Below, one piece after another: positions 1 to 8,497 of a DNA stretch of 64,000 bases. This DNA comes from Anaerovibrio sp. JC8 (GTDB taxonomy: Bacteria; Bacillota; Negativicutes; Selenomonadales; Selenomonadaceae), in the NCBI RefSeq assembly GCF_002100115.1, contig NZ_ANBM01000001.1, forward strand, positions 248,001 through 312,000, read 5' to 3'. The translations under genes and the position numbers were made by a program. A model generated the notes under the pieces. The model was not told the DNA's origin, made no database searches, and worked only from the letters and a program-made list of their open reading frames with translations. Each line of letters begins with the position of its first letter. Positions within the stretch are counted from its first letter, which is position 1.

Positions 1-365
1 ATCTTTTCAATATCAATGTATGACTTTGTGGTAGTATTTACATCCTTATTACAGTAAAGATAAATCTTATCAAGTATTCCGCCATAATACTCTATCGCAG
101 TTTTCATGGAAGATTTAATTTGATCATATTCAATGTTGCCATCAAAGTATTTTGCCTGAAAGCTAATCATCTCAATACCATCTTGAGAATGTACTGGTGA
201 TACTTCCACTCCAGGATGATTAGGATTAGAATGAACTACCTCATATTTATCTGCATATTTCCTGCAAAATAAAGATCGACAAAGATTTTCAAAAGCTATT
301 CTTTTATCTGGATTTATGTCGTCAAAGTGAGTCCAAGTCAATTTGTATTGATTAGCAGAAATCAT
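1..365 (-). CDS. N-terminal part of a PD-(D/E)XK/Mrr-like nuclease-domain protein (runs off left edge)
   Basis: An open frame starts at ATG 365 and stays open to base 1, giving about 121 residues. AGGTGG lies 8 bases before the ATG. The segment contains FENLCRSLF, then GVEVSPVH, then ISFQAKYF. This spacing of an acidic residue and a Q-x-K motif resembles the Mrr-type variant of the PD-(D/E)XK nuclease core. Such domains often sit at the N-terminus of large NTPase defence proteins (STAND/Avs-like), but the rest of the gene is outside the window, so that is inference. The reading frame and ribosome site are directly seen; the family is a motif-level guess. Confidence 0.55.
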   Translation of the reverse strand, partial: MISANQYKLTWTHFDDINPDKRIAFENLCRSLFCRKYADKYEVVHSNPNHPGVEVSPVHSQDGIEMISFQAKYFDGNIEYDQIKSSMKTAIEYYGGILDKIYLYCNKDVNTTTKSYIDIEK

Positions 366-456
366 TTATAAGCCCACCTCGTATACTGTTACAATAAGCA
401 ATGGTGCATACAAATATGATTAAGTTACACCCACAAACAATACAATCGTGCATTTT

Positions 457-714
457 TCACTTACTACCACCATATCCATCTTGTTTTGCTTGTATTAATA
501 TCTCCTCTATGCAGGCGTTCATTGACTGCTGCTGATAATCTTCAGTAATCTTTCTAGCTGCTCTACAAAAATCTGCAATCGCCTTTCGCATCTCCAAAAT
601 ATATTTTTGTTGCTCAAGGTGATGTTGTTTGGCATCTTTCTCTGTTTGTAGTTCATTATGGAGACTCAATGAATTTTGATTGAAAATACTATATGGATAT
701 TGATTATAAAACAT
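457..714 (-). CDS. small hypothetical protein, 85 aa
   Basis: Not recognised. ATG 714 is preceded by AGAGGA about 9 bases upstream, so it is probably translated. The middle is helical and charged (EMRKAIADFCRAARKITEDYQQQ), consistent with a short coiled coil. The N-terminus is rich in Asn, Tyr and Gln. No signal peptide or membrane segment is visible. It lies about 90 bases before the nuclease-domain gene on the same strand and could be co-transcribed with it. Confidence 0.45.
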   Translation of the reverse strand: MFYNQYPYSIFNQNSLSLHNELQTEKDAKQHHLEQQKYILEMRKAIADFCRAARKITEDYQQQSMNACIEEILIQAKQDGYGGSK

Positions 715-880
715 TTTTCGTCATTCCTCTTTTTCATTATGATTGACATTTACCCCTCTAATTATAAAGTTACTTGCCAAACTATTGTCATAATATTAAG
801 CCATTTTTAATAATCTTTCACCATCATCTTACCACTATCGCATTACCAAAACAAGAGTTTGTTTTAAAAAGAATCCAACC

Positions 881-902
881 AAAAAAACAGCCGTTAGGCT
901 GC
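881..902 (-). terminator. Rho-independent terminator after the HAD phosphatase gene
   Basis: CAGCC and GGCTG form a short stem around a GTTA loop (888-901). On the minus strand it is followed by seven T (881-887). It lies about 75 bases after the stop of the heptose-type phosphatase gene. Confidence 0.55.
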
Positions 903-974
903 TTTTATCATCTCTAATCCCTACAAAAAATATCCCTAGTATAAACCTCATCCTTCACATCACCCAAACAATTT

Positions 975-2008
975 TCACACAATATACCTATCCACAAACG
1001 CCAACACAGATTCAACAGTATCTATCTGTCCGTAGTCACCATCATGGTAATCACAGCCTACGCCGTTAACCAATATGCTCTTGCACCCAGCAGCGATACC
1101 AGCCTTAATATCATTCTCACTATCTCCTACCATATATGACTGGCTTAAATCAATATTAAAGTCTGCAGCAGCCTTCAACAACATGCCTGGCTTGGGTTTC
1201 CTGCATTCACACTCAATCTTTAATTCAGGCACTTCGCCCCCATAGCCCTTATGAGGATGATGAGGACAATAATATAGCCCATCTATATAAGCCCCCTTCA
1301 GACCAAGTTCTGTCTCCAGCTTCTTATGAATAGTATCAAGAGCATCAACAGTAACCTCTCCACGAGCAATAACAGGTTGATTTGTAACCACTATACATAA
1401 GTAGCCAGAGGCATTTATCTTTTTGATTGCTTCTGCAATACCAGGAATTAATTCAAAGTCATCAACATGGCGCAAGAATCCTTTATATAGGTTAATCGTA
1501 CCATCTCTATCCAAAAACACAGCCTTCTGCTTATTAGCCAATTTTTTGGCTGAAACTACACCATTTTCAAAATCTTTACATACAGCTTCAAATCGCTCAG
1601 GTGTCCCCATATCCTTTACATATTCCGGGGAATCATAACAAAATATCTTGCCGGTGCCACATAACGGCTTTAATACCTGTCTATCGAGATCAAGTTTTAT
1701 TGTCTTTCCAGTTGATTCATCAACTTTACCAATCTTCTCAATATCAATATCCAACATATCGAGAGCATCAGGACTTATTACATGAAGCCCAGCATTTACT
1801 CTATTTTTGTAATACTCAGGTCTAACATCTTCTTTAGTAAGCCAAGATACTACTGCATTACTTTTATCAGCAATGATAAGACCAGAATCATAGGGATGAG
1901 AATTGGGATGAGTAAATAAAGTAACAAGCCATGCTTAACTAAGCTTTCAATCTCCCATTCCAGAATAGGTTTGTTTGCAATTTGAATTAGCGGCTTTGGA
2001 ATTGATTT
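975..2008 (-). pseudogene. damaged bifunctional heptose-1-phosphate nucleotidyltransferase / HAD-IIIA (GmhB-like) phosphatase
   Basis: The intact part (ATG 1757 to 975, 260 aa) ends in a complete GmhB-like HAD-IIIA domain: FLDRDGTIN nucleophile motif, VVTNQ, CPHHPHK with later CECRKPKPGM (zinc-binding Cys/His set) and GDSENDI. The frame stays open upstream to 1934 and encodes nucleotidyltransferase sequence (LVTLFTHPNSHPYDSG, YYKNRVNAGLHVISPDAL), so the annotated ATG is internal. A further piece, IPKPLIQIANKPILEWE to LVKHG (1928-2008), is in another frame. About 40-60 residues between these pieces are missing, as is the start. The parent was probably an HddC-GmhB fusion for ADP/GDP-heptose synthesis. 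The phosphatase half might still be expressed from ATG 1757, but no good ribosome site is seen there. Confidence 0.7.
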
Positions 2009-2121
2009 CTGGCACTTTTATACAAACTCTCATCAGGAAAATAAAGTTCAAATGTATATTGTCCTGAATTGATTGGAGCGGTTATATAAATAATTTTATC
2101 AATATCAAGTCTACCATGATA

Positions 2122-3159
2122 TTACCGTTTATTCCCCTTAAGCAAAGGTATTGCCTGTTCAAGTTCTGCCATATCATCCCGGTCAGCACAAACAGCTTCC
2201 TGATGTTTGCGATTATTATCAAAGTCAGAATATATTGTTGAAACATAATCTACCATAAACTCATGAGAGTGTTTGCCGCTACCATTAAGAATTGGTATGC
2301 CATGATCTAACAGCAAACTATCAACAGTTTTTTTCCAATACTTCAATGTAAGATTTTTCCTCATTTTCACACGCAATTCAGCACTTTCAAGAAAGACAGT
2401 TACTAATCTATTTAATGAATCGAGCTCATCCTCAGTTAAGTAGTTTTTTGAAATAGTAATATCTGCTTTTCTTACTTGTTTACCTTTCCATGAAGTCAGT
2501 GCCATATTAGGTTTACTGGAGTCTGCACGCTCAACAATCAAGTCAGCAGCAGTCATCCCAGTCACACCATAAATTAATTTGTTTTGAGTTTCAGTAAAAA
2601 ACTGCTGTGTTTGTTTATCATTACTGTTGTAGTCAGATGATAGTGCAAACAAGTCTTTAATTTTCTGATAGAACCTCTTTTCACTGGCTCTAATATCCCG
2701 AATGCGAGCAAGAAGTTCATCGAAATAATCTGTACGCCCATCAGGATTTTTCAGTCTATCATCATCCAACACAAATCCCTTTTGTAAATACTCTTGCAGG
2801 GTAGTATTTGCCCATTTTCTAAACTGAGCCCCCCTCGGAGAGCGAACGCGGAAACCTACAGCAAGTATCATATCTAAACTATAACACTCAACCTGCCGTT
2901 TGACCTCCCTCTCCCCTTCTTTTTGAACTATTTCCATTTTGGAAATAGTTGAATTTACATTAAGTTCACTTTCTGCATATATATTTTTTATGTGTTTGTT
3001 GACTGCTGGTATATTAACATCAAATAATTCCGCCATGGCTTTTTGTGTAGCCCACACAGTGCCATCATTTGCGTACAATTTCACATTAGCCTTACCGTCA
3101 TCCGTATTATAAATTATTATATTATCTTCAATGTTATCATCAAAAAAGAAGAAAAACAT
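2122..3159 (-). CDS. RhuM-family protein, 345 aa
   Basis: Matches the virulence RhuM family by its layout: an N-terminal segment with DGTVWATQKAMAELFDV and NIYAESEL, then YSLDMILAVGFRVRSPRGAQFRKWA and the TTLQEYLQKGFVLDDDRLKN stretch, followed by a helical C-terminal half that includes GVTGMTAADLIVERADSSKPNMAL. The length fits the family. AAAGGAA precedes ATG 3159 by about 8 bases. The biochemical role of RhuM proteins is not established; the Bro-N/KilA-like N-terminus hints at DNA binding. They are common in genomic islands beside restriction-modification and defence genes, which fits this location. The run of Phe/Asp at the very start is unusual and may not be conserved. Confidence 0.75.
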   Translation of the reverse strand: MFFFFFDDNIEDNIIIYNTDDGKANVKLYANDGTVWATQKAMAELFDVNIPAVNKHIKNIYAESELNVNSTISKMEIVQKEGEREVKRQVECYSLDMILAVGFRVRSPRGAQFRKWANTTLQEYLQKGFVLDDDRLKNPDGRTDYFDELLARIRDIRASEKRFYQKIKDLFALSSDYNSNDKQTQQFFTETQNKLIYGVTGMTAADLIVERADSSKPNMALTSWKGKQVRKADITISKNYLTEDELDSLNRLVTVFLESAELRVKMRKNLTLKYWKKTVDSLLLDHGIPILNGSGKHSHEFMVDYVSTIYSDFDNNRKHQEAVCADRDDMAELEQAIPLLKGNKR

Positions 3160-3307
3160 AGTCCGTTCCTTTCAGTGAGATATATTTTCAAGTATTTTTA
3201 TTATCCAAAATTAATATAACCAAACAATAGTTTGTTAACACAATAGTAACATATGTTTGTATAAAAGTCTATTTTTTTATACAAAGGACGCAAGCCCCCA
3301 CAGTATT

Positions 3308-3406
3308 ACAGCTGTCTTCACAAACATGTCCCAGGAAGAATCCTTAAAGTATGATGCTGTTTTGGAAAAGTATCTCCCATGGAATGTGACTCTGCCAACT
3401 GAATAA
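3308..3406 (+). mobile_element. IS66 transposase C-terminal remnant
   Basis: On the plus strand this piece reads VFTNMSQEESLKYD then VLEKYLPWNVTLPTE and stop. It is nearly identical to the end of the IS66 transposase at 13220. Nothing else of that element is present here. It shows an older IS66 copy in the opposite orientation, lost except for its last 33 codons. Confidence 0.8.
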
Positions 3407-3426
3407 TGATGCCATCACACAATGAC

Positions 3427-3450
3427 GCAGCCTTCGGGCTGCTTTTTCTT
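3427..3450 (+). terminator. Rho-independent terminator, IS66-associated
   Basis: GCAGCC-TTCG-GGCTGC hairpin followed by TTTTTCTTTT. It sits just after the IS66 transposase remnant, in the same place as the similar hairpin beside the IS66 at 13.2 kb, so it belongs to the old insertion sequence. Confidence 0.65.
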
Positions 3451-3592
3451 TTGCCTGTCGGGACATATACGTGTCAAATACAATCGTTGAGATTCAACCA
3501 TATCAATGAACTGTGTAAATGTTAGATATTTGTAGATATACATTTCATCCCACTCCGTATACATGCTAAACTAAACTTAGTCACAATATCTG

Positions 3593-4699
3593 TCATCTTA
3601 TTTCTACAACGAACTCGCCAAGACCATCTATCATTTTTACATACTCTTTGAACGCGTTATAGCTATTTGTGCCGGTTATCTGCTGGCGATCATTTGGTAC
3701 GATTCCCGGAATATATCCCTTAAATTTGTTCAACAGATATTCGCGAATATCCTTTGTAGCAACAATATCAATGATATCCTCTAATGGCCCTACGGATAAG
3801 ATCTTAGATTTATAATTCCTTTCATTTGGAAGCCAGCAAACCCTCCACTCCTTTTGATGGGCAAATCTGTCATACTTATCAAAACACCCTCTCCAGTATA
3901 TATCTTTTATCCCATCCAAAATGGATATATGAAATGAACCATCATCTGTAAACGACATTGCATTATCCGCTTCTCCCACAGCCTTTGACGATATCATAGT
4001 GATACTATGTTGATTAAGAGTATTCGGATCTACTCTGTCAAGCATTGGATGGTACCTGATATCCCCAAGTAGAACATGTCCACCTGTTCGTTTCACAGCC
4101 GAAATAACACGATGCTCAAATTCTTGCTGATCCTTGATAACAATAACTATATCGCCAAAATTATCCATATCAACTGAAGGTAATTGAACCAAGTGAATTT
4201 TATTTGATGACAACAAATGGTTTACCTTAGAGACGCGTTTTATAAACTGCTTAACTTCCCCTATTCCCATGTTTTTAATGGACGCGGCAGAAACATTCTC
4301 TCCTTGCGCATTCAAAATGTACGAAATGTTATCTTCATCAAGCAATCCATATTTGTCATAACTCTCTGCATCAATTCTGAAGAAGCAAAGTAAGTTACAA
4401 TACTTATAGGCTGAGAGACGAAATCTGACATCATGGATTATATGCGTTTTAATCGAGCCAAAATAATCTGCAATATAATTTCTTGGTATCTGCGCAGCCA
4501 CACCTTCTGAAAAATCTTGCTGATCTAATGGTATTTTTGTTAAAAACTCTGATATATCTTCTGCGTTCATGTGCTGAAAATATGGAATCTTGTTCTTCGA
4601 TATATCCCAGAATGTGGATAACGATGATAAATATAGTTCTCCTTTCAAATAGGAGTCCATATATTTGCTATCAGTAAATCTTATCAGTGTACTCTGCAT
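3593..4699 (-). CDS. DUF2971-like protein downstream of the SEFIR gene, 368 aa
   Basis: No enzyme family is securely recognised. The N-terminus (LIRFTDSKYMDSYLKGELYLSSLSTFWD) and the late motif FDKYDRFAHQKEWRVCWLP resemble DUF2971-type proteins, which are frequent in phage-defence neighbourhoods. There is no signal peptide or membrane segment. GGAGG lies 12 bases before ATG 4699. The gene starts about 20 bases after the stop of the SEFIR-domain gene on the same strand, so the two are almost certainly one operon. The pairing suggests a two-gene defence or signalling unit, but that is inference. Confidence 0.55.
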   Translation of the reverse strand: MQSTLIRFTDSKYMDSYLKGELYLSSLSTFWDISKNKIPYFQHMNAEDISEFLTKIPLDQQDFSEGVAAQIPRNYIADYFGSIKTHIIHDVRFRLSAYKYCNLLCFFRIDAESYDKYGLLDEDNISYILNAQGENVSAASIKNMGIGEVKQFIKRVSKVNHLLSSNKIHLVQLPSVDMDNFGDIVIVIKDQQEFEHRVISAVKRTGGHVLLGDIRYHPMLDRVDPNTLNQHSITMISSKAVGEADNAMSFTDDGSFHISILDGIKDIYWRGCFDKYDRFAHQKEWRVCWLPNERNYKSKILSVGPLEDIIDIVATKDIREYLLNKFKGYIPGIVPNDRQQITGTNSYNAFKEYVKMIDGLGEFVVEIR

Positions 4700-4719
4700 A
4701 AATCATTTTTTCCTCCAGA

Positions 4720-6168
4720 TTAAGGAAGCGTCGCCATATCCTCGAGTTTTATCCACGTGAGAATTGAAGACGCACCATGCCAAGTGCCTTGGTAACGATA
4801 ATCCTTTTCAATTACGCATTTAGATATAGCTTTTTGTAAATCTTTTACAGTTTCAACCCCAAATAAAGGCATAACTTTCTCACAGAACCTCTTTGAACAT
4901 AATTTTTGCCAAATTGAATGGTTCTGATCTGCATATACGTACAAAGTAGGAAACCATGCCCCCCACCCCATCAGTTGTTCCAAATTTAAACCATTGTATA
5001 CTTGATACAAGAACAAATCAGCATTGGCCATTGCCTTGGGCGTGTATATAGGCATATATGCTCTTTCGGATACAATATAATGTCCCGTAAGTGTATATTT
5101 ATTAGATAAAGGCTCCGGCAATTGTGGTTTTACCCTTTCTTCTATCATTTTCGAATAAAATCTAAAATTTGTATAATCATATGGTCTGAATTCATTTCCT
5201 AACGGCAACGTTTTTAAAAAATATGTATGAACCAACAATTCATGGATATCTTTATACATATCAAAATGAAGCATATATGTAGTTGCACACACAAATAATT
5301 CCCAAATATGTAATTGAAACAAATCAAAATCGTCATTATTACATGAACTTGCCCCTAGATTAAATGTATCAACGTTGTAGAGGGTATTATACATTGTTTC
5401 AAATTCATCTGCCATTATACTTCCAAAGTTGTCATTTTCTGAAATAGCAGCAATATGATCCAAAAAAACATTTCTATACGCTTTCATTTCAGAAAAATTT
5501 TTGATGTACCGCTCTCCATCACAGTTTTCACTATAGAATTGCTTCATCGCCTCTATATATGTATCTAAAAAATCACGTACTGCCGTTTTTTTCACTTTCT
5601 CCAGATCTAGCAATGATATCCGTTTTGATGCCTCTTTTAATGCATAAATTGCATCGGGCGTTTCTTCCTTTAACCAATCCGGTTGCTTGCCTATTTGTGG
5701 TTTTTGATAAGTTGGAGCCTCAAATATTGTACGAAGTAATGCTTTATACTCCAGCTCATAATCCTTGCCGGATAAATCCCGGTATATACGTGATCTAAGA
5801 TATACTGGCAAATATTCACGCCCATCATCATCACGTTCCATTACCACAGGAATAAATTTTTGTTGATCGGCATCTTCATATATTTCTGCTGAAATTATTG
5901 TTGTTTCGTCACCTACGCCACCCTTGCGCTTATCCGCCTTGCTGGCATAAAGTTTGTCTGACAATATCAATACCTTATCGATGCTATTATCGGATACGCA
6001 CTGCTCCATATAAGTATACTTGCCCTGCCCATCTTTTAGGTCCCATACATCGAGCTTTACATCAACACCATCATGTCGCATTCGACTCGCCAAAGCAATT
6101 ACAGTTTCCTGATATTCTTTAGATGTCCACGAATATGAGATAAAAACTTTCGGTGTTCTATCAAGCAT
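4720..6168 (-). CDS. SEFIR/TIR-domain protein, about 482 aa
   Basis: The N-terminal 140 residues are a SEFIR domain (a TIR relative): KVFISYSW strand A, then GVDVKLDVWDLKDGQ, then RKGGVGDETTIISAEIY and KFIPVVMERD. The remaining 330 residues are helical and unrecognised. A longer frame begins at a TTG (6204), but AAAGGGGAG sits 9 bases before ATG 6168, which gives MLDRTPKVF and is the better start. In bacteria, TIR/SEFIR proteins are used in anti-phage systems, often as NAD-consuming effectors or signal generators. The invariant catalytic Glu cannot be assigned from sequence alone. It is the first gene of a two-gene operon with the DUF2971-like protein. Confidence 0.8.
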   Translation of the reverse strand: MLDRTPKVFISYSWTSKEYQETVIALASRMRHDGVDVKLDVWDLKDGQGKYTYMEQCVSDNSIDKVLILSDKLYASKADKRKGGVGDETTIISAEIYEDADQQKFIPVVMERDDDGREYLPVYLRSRIYRDLSGKDYELEYKALLRTIFEAPTYQKPQIGKQPDWLKEETPDAIYALKEASKRISLLDLEKVKKTAVRDFLDTYIEAMKQFYSENCDGERYIKNFSEMKAYRNVFLDHIAAISENDNFGSIMADEFETMYNTLYNVDTFNLGASSCNNDDFDLFQLHIWELFVCATTYMLHFDMYKDIHELLVHTYFLKTLPLGNEFRPYDYTNFRFYSKMIEERVKPQLPEPLSNKYTLTGHYIVSERAYMPIYTPKAMANADLFLYQVYNGLNLEQLMGWGAWFPTLYVYADQNHSIWQKLCSKRFCEKVMPLFGVETVKDLQKAISKCVIEKDYRYQGTWHGASSILTWIKLEDMATLP

Positions 6169-6204
6169 TAACCAGCACTCCCCTTTTGTTAATATCTGAA
6201 CCAA

Positions 6205-6540
6205 CCTATTTGATATTATATATAATGATTATTAGCTCCATAATTTCCCCATTACCTAACTAACAAACACTATAATCATTATTATTTCATTTTGAAATAT
6301 CTGTCACAACCAAAATACTATTTAGAATCTCTGTTCTATTAAACTATATCATACTATAGTATCATTTAGCAACCTTTAGCAGTAATTGTCAAAATATCCT
6401 ATGCCCAAACAAGCACAAATAAAAAGCAGCCCGTAGACTGCGACAAAGTATAATGTTATTATTATTCAGTTGGCAGGTGAATATTACGATGGCCGGGAGC
6501 ATGGCAATATGCTCCCTAGAGCCACCTTTTAGAACATATA
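6205..6540. other. gene-free stretch with an IS66 end remnant
   Basis: 6205-6385 is AT-rich and holds no gene; it probably includes the promoter of the SEFIR operon. 6388-6485 repeats the left end of the IS66 at 13.1 kb: the phrase TCAAAATATCCTATGCC, a Gly/Cys-rich hairpin (GCAGCC...GACTGC), and on the minus strand the transposase tail LPTE and stop. This is a third trace of IS66 in the window. Confidence 0.65.
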
Positions 6541-8215
6541 TGAATTTATAATATGCTCGAGAGAGCCATCCGTGTACAGTGGACACAGATGGCTCTCCCC
6601 AGCAGATTATAACGCCATTGTTCAAATTTTTCTTCTTTTAGAAGAAAAATCTTCCAATTAGCGTTTCAACGAGCTGGGATATATGCTCACCAGCTGTTGT
6701 AGTTTGTTTTCCCCCACCTAAAGAGGAAGGGGATATCTTAAAGCTCGTTATAATTTATGGTTAATCATTATCAGATAGCCTTTGCCTCATTGAGACATCT
6801 CCATGGATGCTAATGGTGTAAGAATTTGGTGTGATGCGATCAAGAATTGAGTCTGCAATAGCACTGCCACCAAGCTGGTCGTGCCAACCTTCTGGGCTGA
6901 ACTGTTAACAGAATATGGTGGAAGACCTGCCATAGCGGCGCTCCAGAAGTATGCGTTGCTGGTTATCATCTGCGGGTATGAGCAGAAATTCATCAAGAAC
7001 CAACAGCGATGCTTTTTGGTACTTTTTAAAAATCTCAAATTCCTTATGAAGGACTGATGCGTTGGCGTATTCGATGAAGAAATCTGGAAGCCGAATGTAA
7101 AGAGAATGCAAGCCATCCCTGCAAGCATCAGCTGCTATGGCATTTGCCAAGAAAGTTTTGCCAGCACCTGTGGCTCCGAGAACCAATACATTTCGCTTCT
7201 GACTTATGAAATCGCAAGTTCCAAGCCTGTTTATGAGTTCACGATTCAGCTGACGCTCCGGCAAGCAGGCAATATCACATATGCTGGCTTTAGTATATGG
7301 TAAACCAGATTTTTTCAGCAGACGTTTGATGCGATTGTTGGTTCGTGCATCGTATTCTTTGTCGATCATGGTAGTCATACGCTCATCAAAGGTCATATCT
7401 GAAAATTTATCTGGATAAGGGCATGAATAGTTCTGGCTGTCTACGCTCACATGATAGTTAAGCTGTACAGTAGCCTGTTTCCAATGTGCGTATTCATAAG
7501 GCAGTGCTGGCAAAGGCTGCAAGAACGGAGCTTCTTCCCCCAAGAATACAGATAGTCTGGATCCGTCGCGTTTCTGGAAGTGAGTTTTATTAAACTTTTC
7601 CAGAAGTTCAGCAATGGCACGGTTGAGTTCAGCTATGCTAAAGAACTTTTCGCTGCGGAGCTTGGCAATGATTTGGCTGGTCACATTTCCAACATATCCT
7701 TCGACGGCGGCCTTATCTTTTGGTGCAAGTACTCTGGCTGGCAGGATTGCCGTGTGGTAATGCTTATATGACTGGTTTACAACCGGATCCTCATGTTTCC
7801 GATTGGAAACTATTCCCGTTTCTAGATTATCCAGAATCAAGAGTCTGGCTGCACCACCAAAGAACTGAACCATATGAATATTAGTATGCAGCCCTAGCGC
7901 AATGTTCCGCTGACTCATGCCAGTCTGGAACATTTGCAGGATTTCCCGTTCTTTTGACATTGTTGATCACTCCTTTGAACATATTTGGGGTATCTCCAAT
8001 GTCCATTGTACAGTGACACCAAGTGGCTCTCAACAGGAGATTCTGCTAACAGAAACGGTGGCTCCCACCATCGGAACGAGTGGCTCTCTACGTCAGATTT
8101 AGTGGCTCTATTTCGTCGTAATACTCACCAGACACACGGTTTCCTCGGACAAAAATATTCATCTGTGGTGATTCCTGTCATTTTATACTTGACAAGAGGT
8201 CATTACATATCGGTC
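6541..8215 (-). mobile_element. IS21-family element, internally deleted and inactive (boundaries approximate)
   Basis: The ends carry the repeated terminal blocks typical of IS21. GAGAGCCAT...ATGGCTCTC occurs at 6549-6596, and four copies of a GTGGCTCT-like unit occur at 8028-8110. Between them lies one fused and damaged istA-istB frame. The element is bounded on one side by the IS66 remnant and on the other by a group II intron fragment. Confidence 0.75.
6756..7960 (-). pseudogene. istA-istB fusion remnant (IS21)
   Basis: The first 24 residues are the IstA helix-turn-helix start (EREILQMFQTGMSQRNIALG). They jump directly to the second half of the integrase core (FFGGAARLLILDN, APKDKAAVEGYVGN). 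After NYHVSVDSQNYSCPY the frame jumps again, into IstB (MTFDERMTTMIDKEYDARTNN, Walker A GATGAGKT, Walker B LLVLDEFLL). At 6905-6907 an in-frame TAA interrupts IstB after SSTIFC. The same frame then continues QFSPEGWHDQLGG to GDVSMRQRLS. So there are two internal deletions and one nonsense codon, and neither protein is functional. Confidence 0.85.
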
Positions 8216-8221
8216 ATTTAG

Positions 8222-8364
8222 GGTTCGTCAGACCGGAGATTTGCCTACACCTTCCTTCAGATTCCACCTCACGATGGACACCCTTGGTGTTCAGCTGTAC
8301 CATTCCCGCTATTAGGGCTGGTTAGGGACTTTCCCCCATTAAAGTGCGCCCATGCTGGGCGCAC
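8222..8364 (-). mobile_element. 5' fragment of a group II intron
   Basis: On the minus strand the piece begins GTGCGCCCAGCATGGGCGCA, matching the conserved GUGYG intron start. It continues through the domain I landmarks GGTACAGCTGAACACC, CATCGTGAGGTGGAATC, TGAAGGAAG and CTCCGGTCTGACGAAC. It then stops near the IS21 end. No reverse-transcriptase gene is present. The intron start lies right after a terminator-type hairpin, the insertion preference known for bacterial class C introns. Assignment rests on remembered domain I motifs. Confidence 0.65.
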
Positions 8365-8365
8365 T

Positions 8366-8406
8366 ACAAAAATAGCCTCACACCACAATGGTGCAAGGCT
8401 ATTTTG
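8366..8406. terminator. long hairpin, bidirectional terminator (intron insertion site)
   Basis: AAAATAGCC...GGCTATTTT with an inner TTGCACCA/TGGTGTGA pairing makes a stem of about 17 pairs. T runs lie on both sides (TTTTTGTA on the minus strand, TATTTTGTC on the plus strand). It lies about 90 bases beyond the stop of the PemK/MazF-like gene, and the group II intron fragment starts 2-3 bases after it. Confidence 0.7.
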
Positions 8407-8497
8407 TCTTAGGTGTGGGAATCCCACTGTGTCCTAAACTTAGGTGCGGGTAAACCGCTGTATTGTACTATAATAATAATCGTTTCCCCAACAAATG

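Noticed and set aside
2009-2121. Short minus-strand open piece reading LDIDKIIYITAPINSGQYTFEL, next to the damaged heptose gene
   Set aside because: Possibly a remnant of another gene, but too short and not recognised; its boundaries overlap the decayed nucleotidyltransferase. Not annotated separately.
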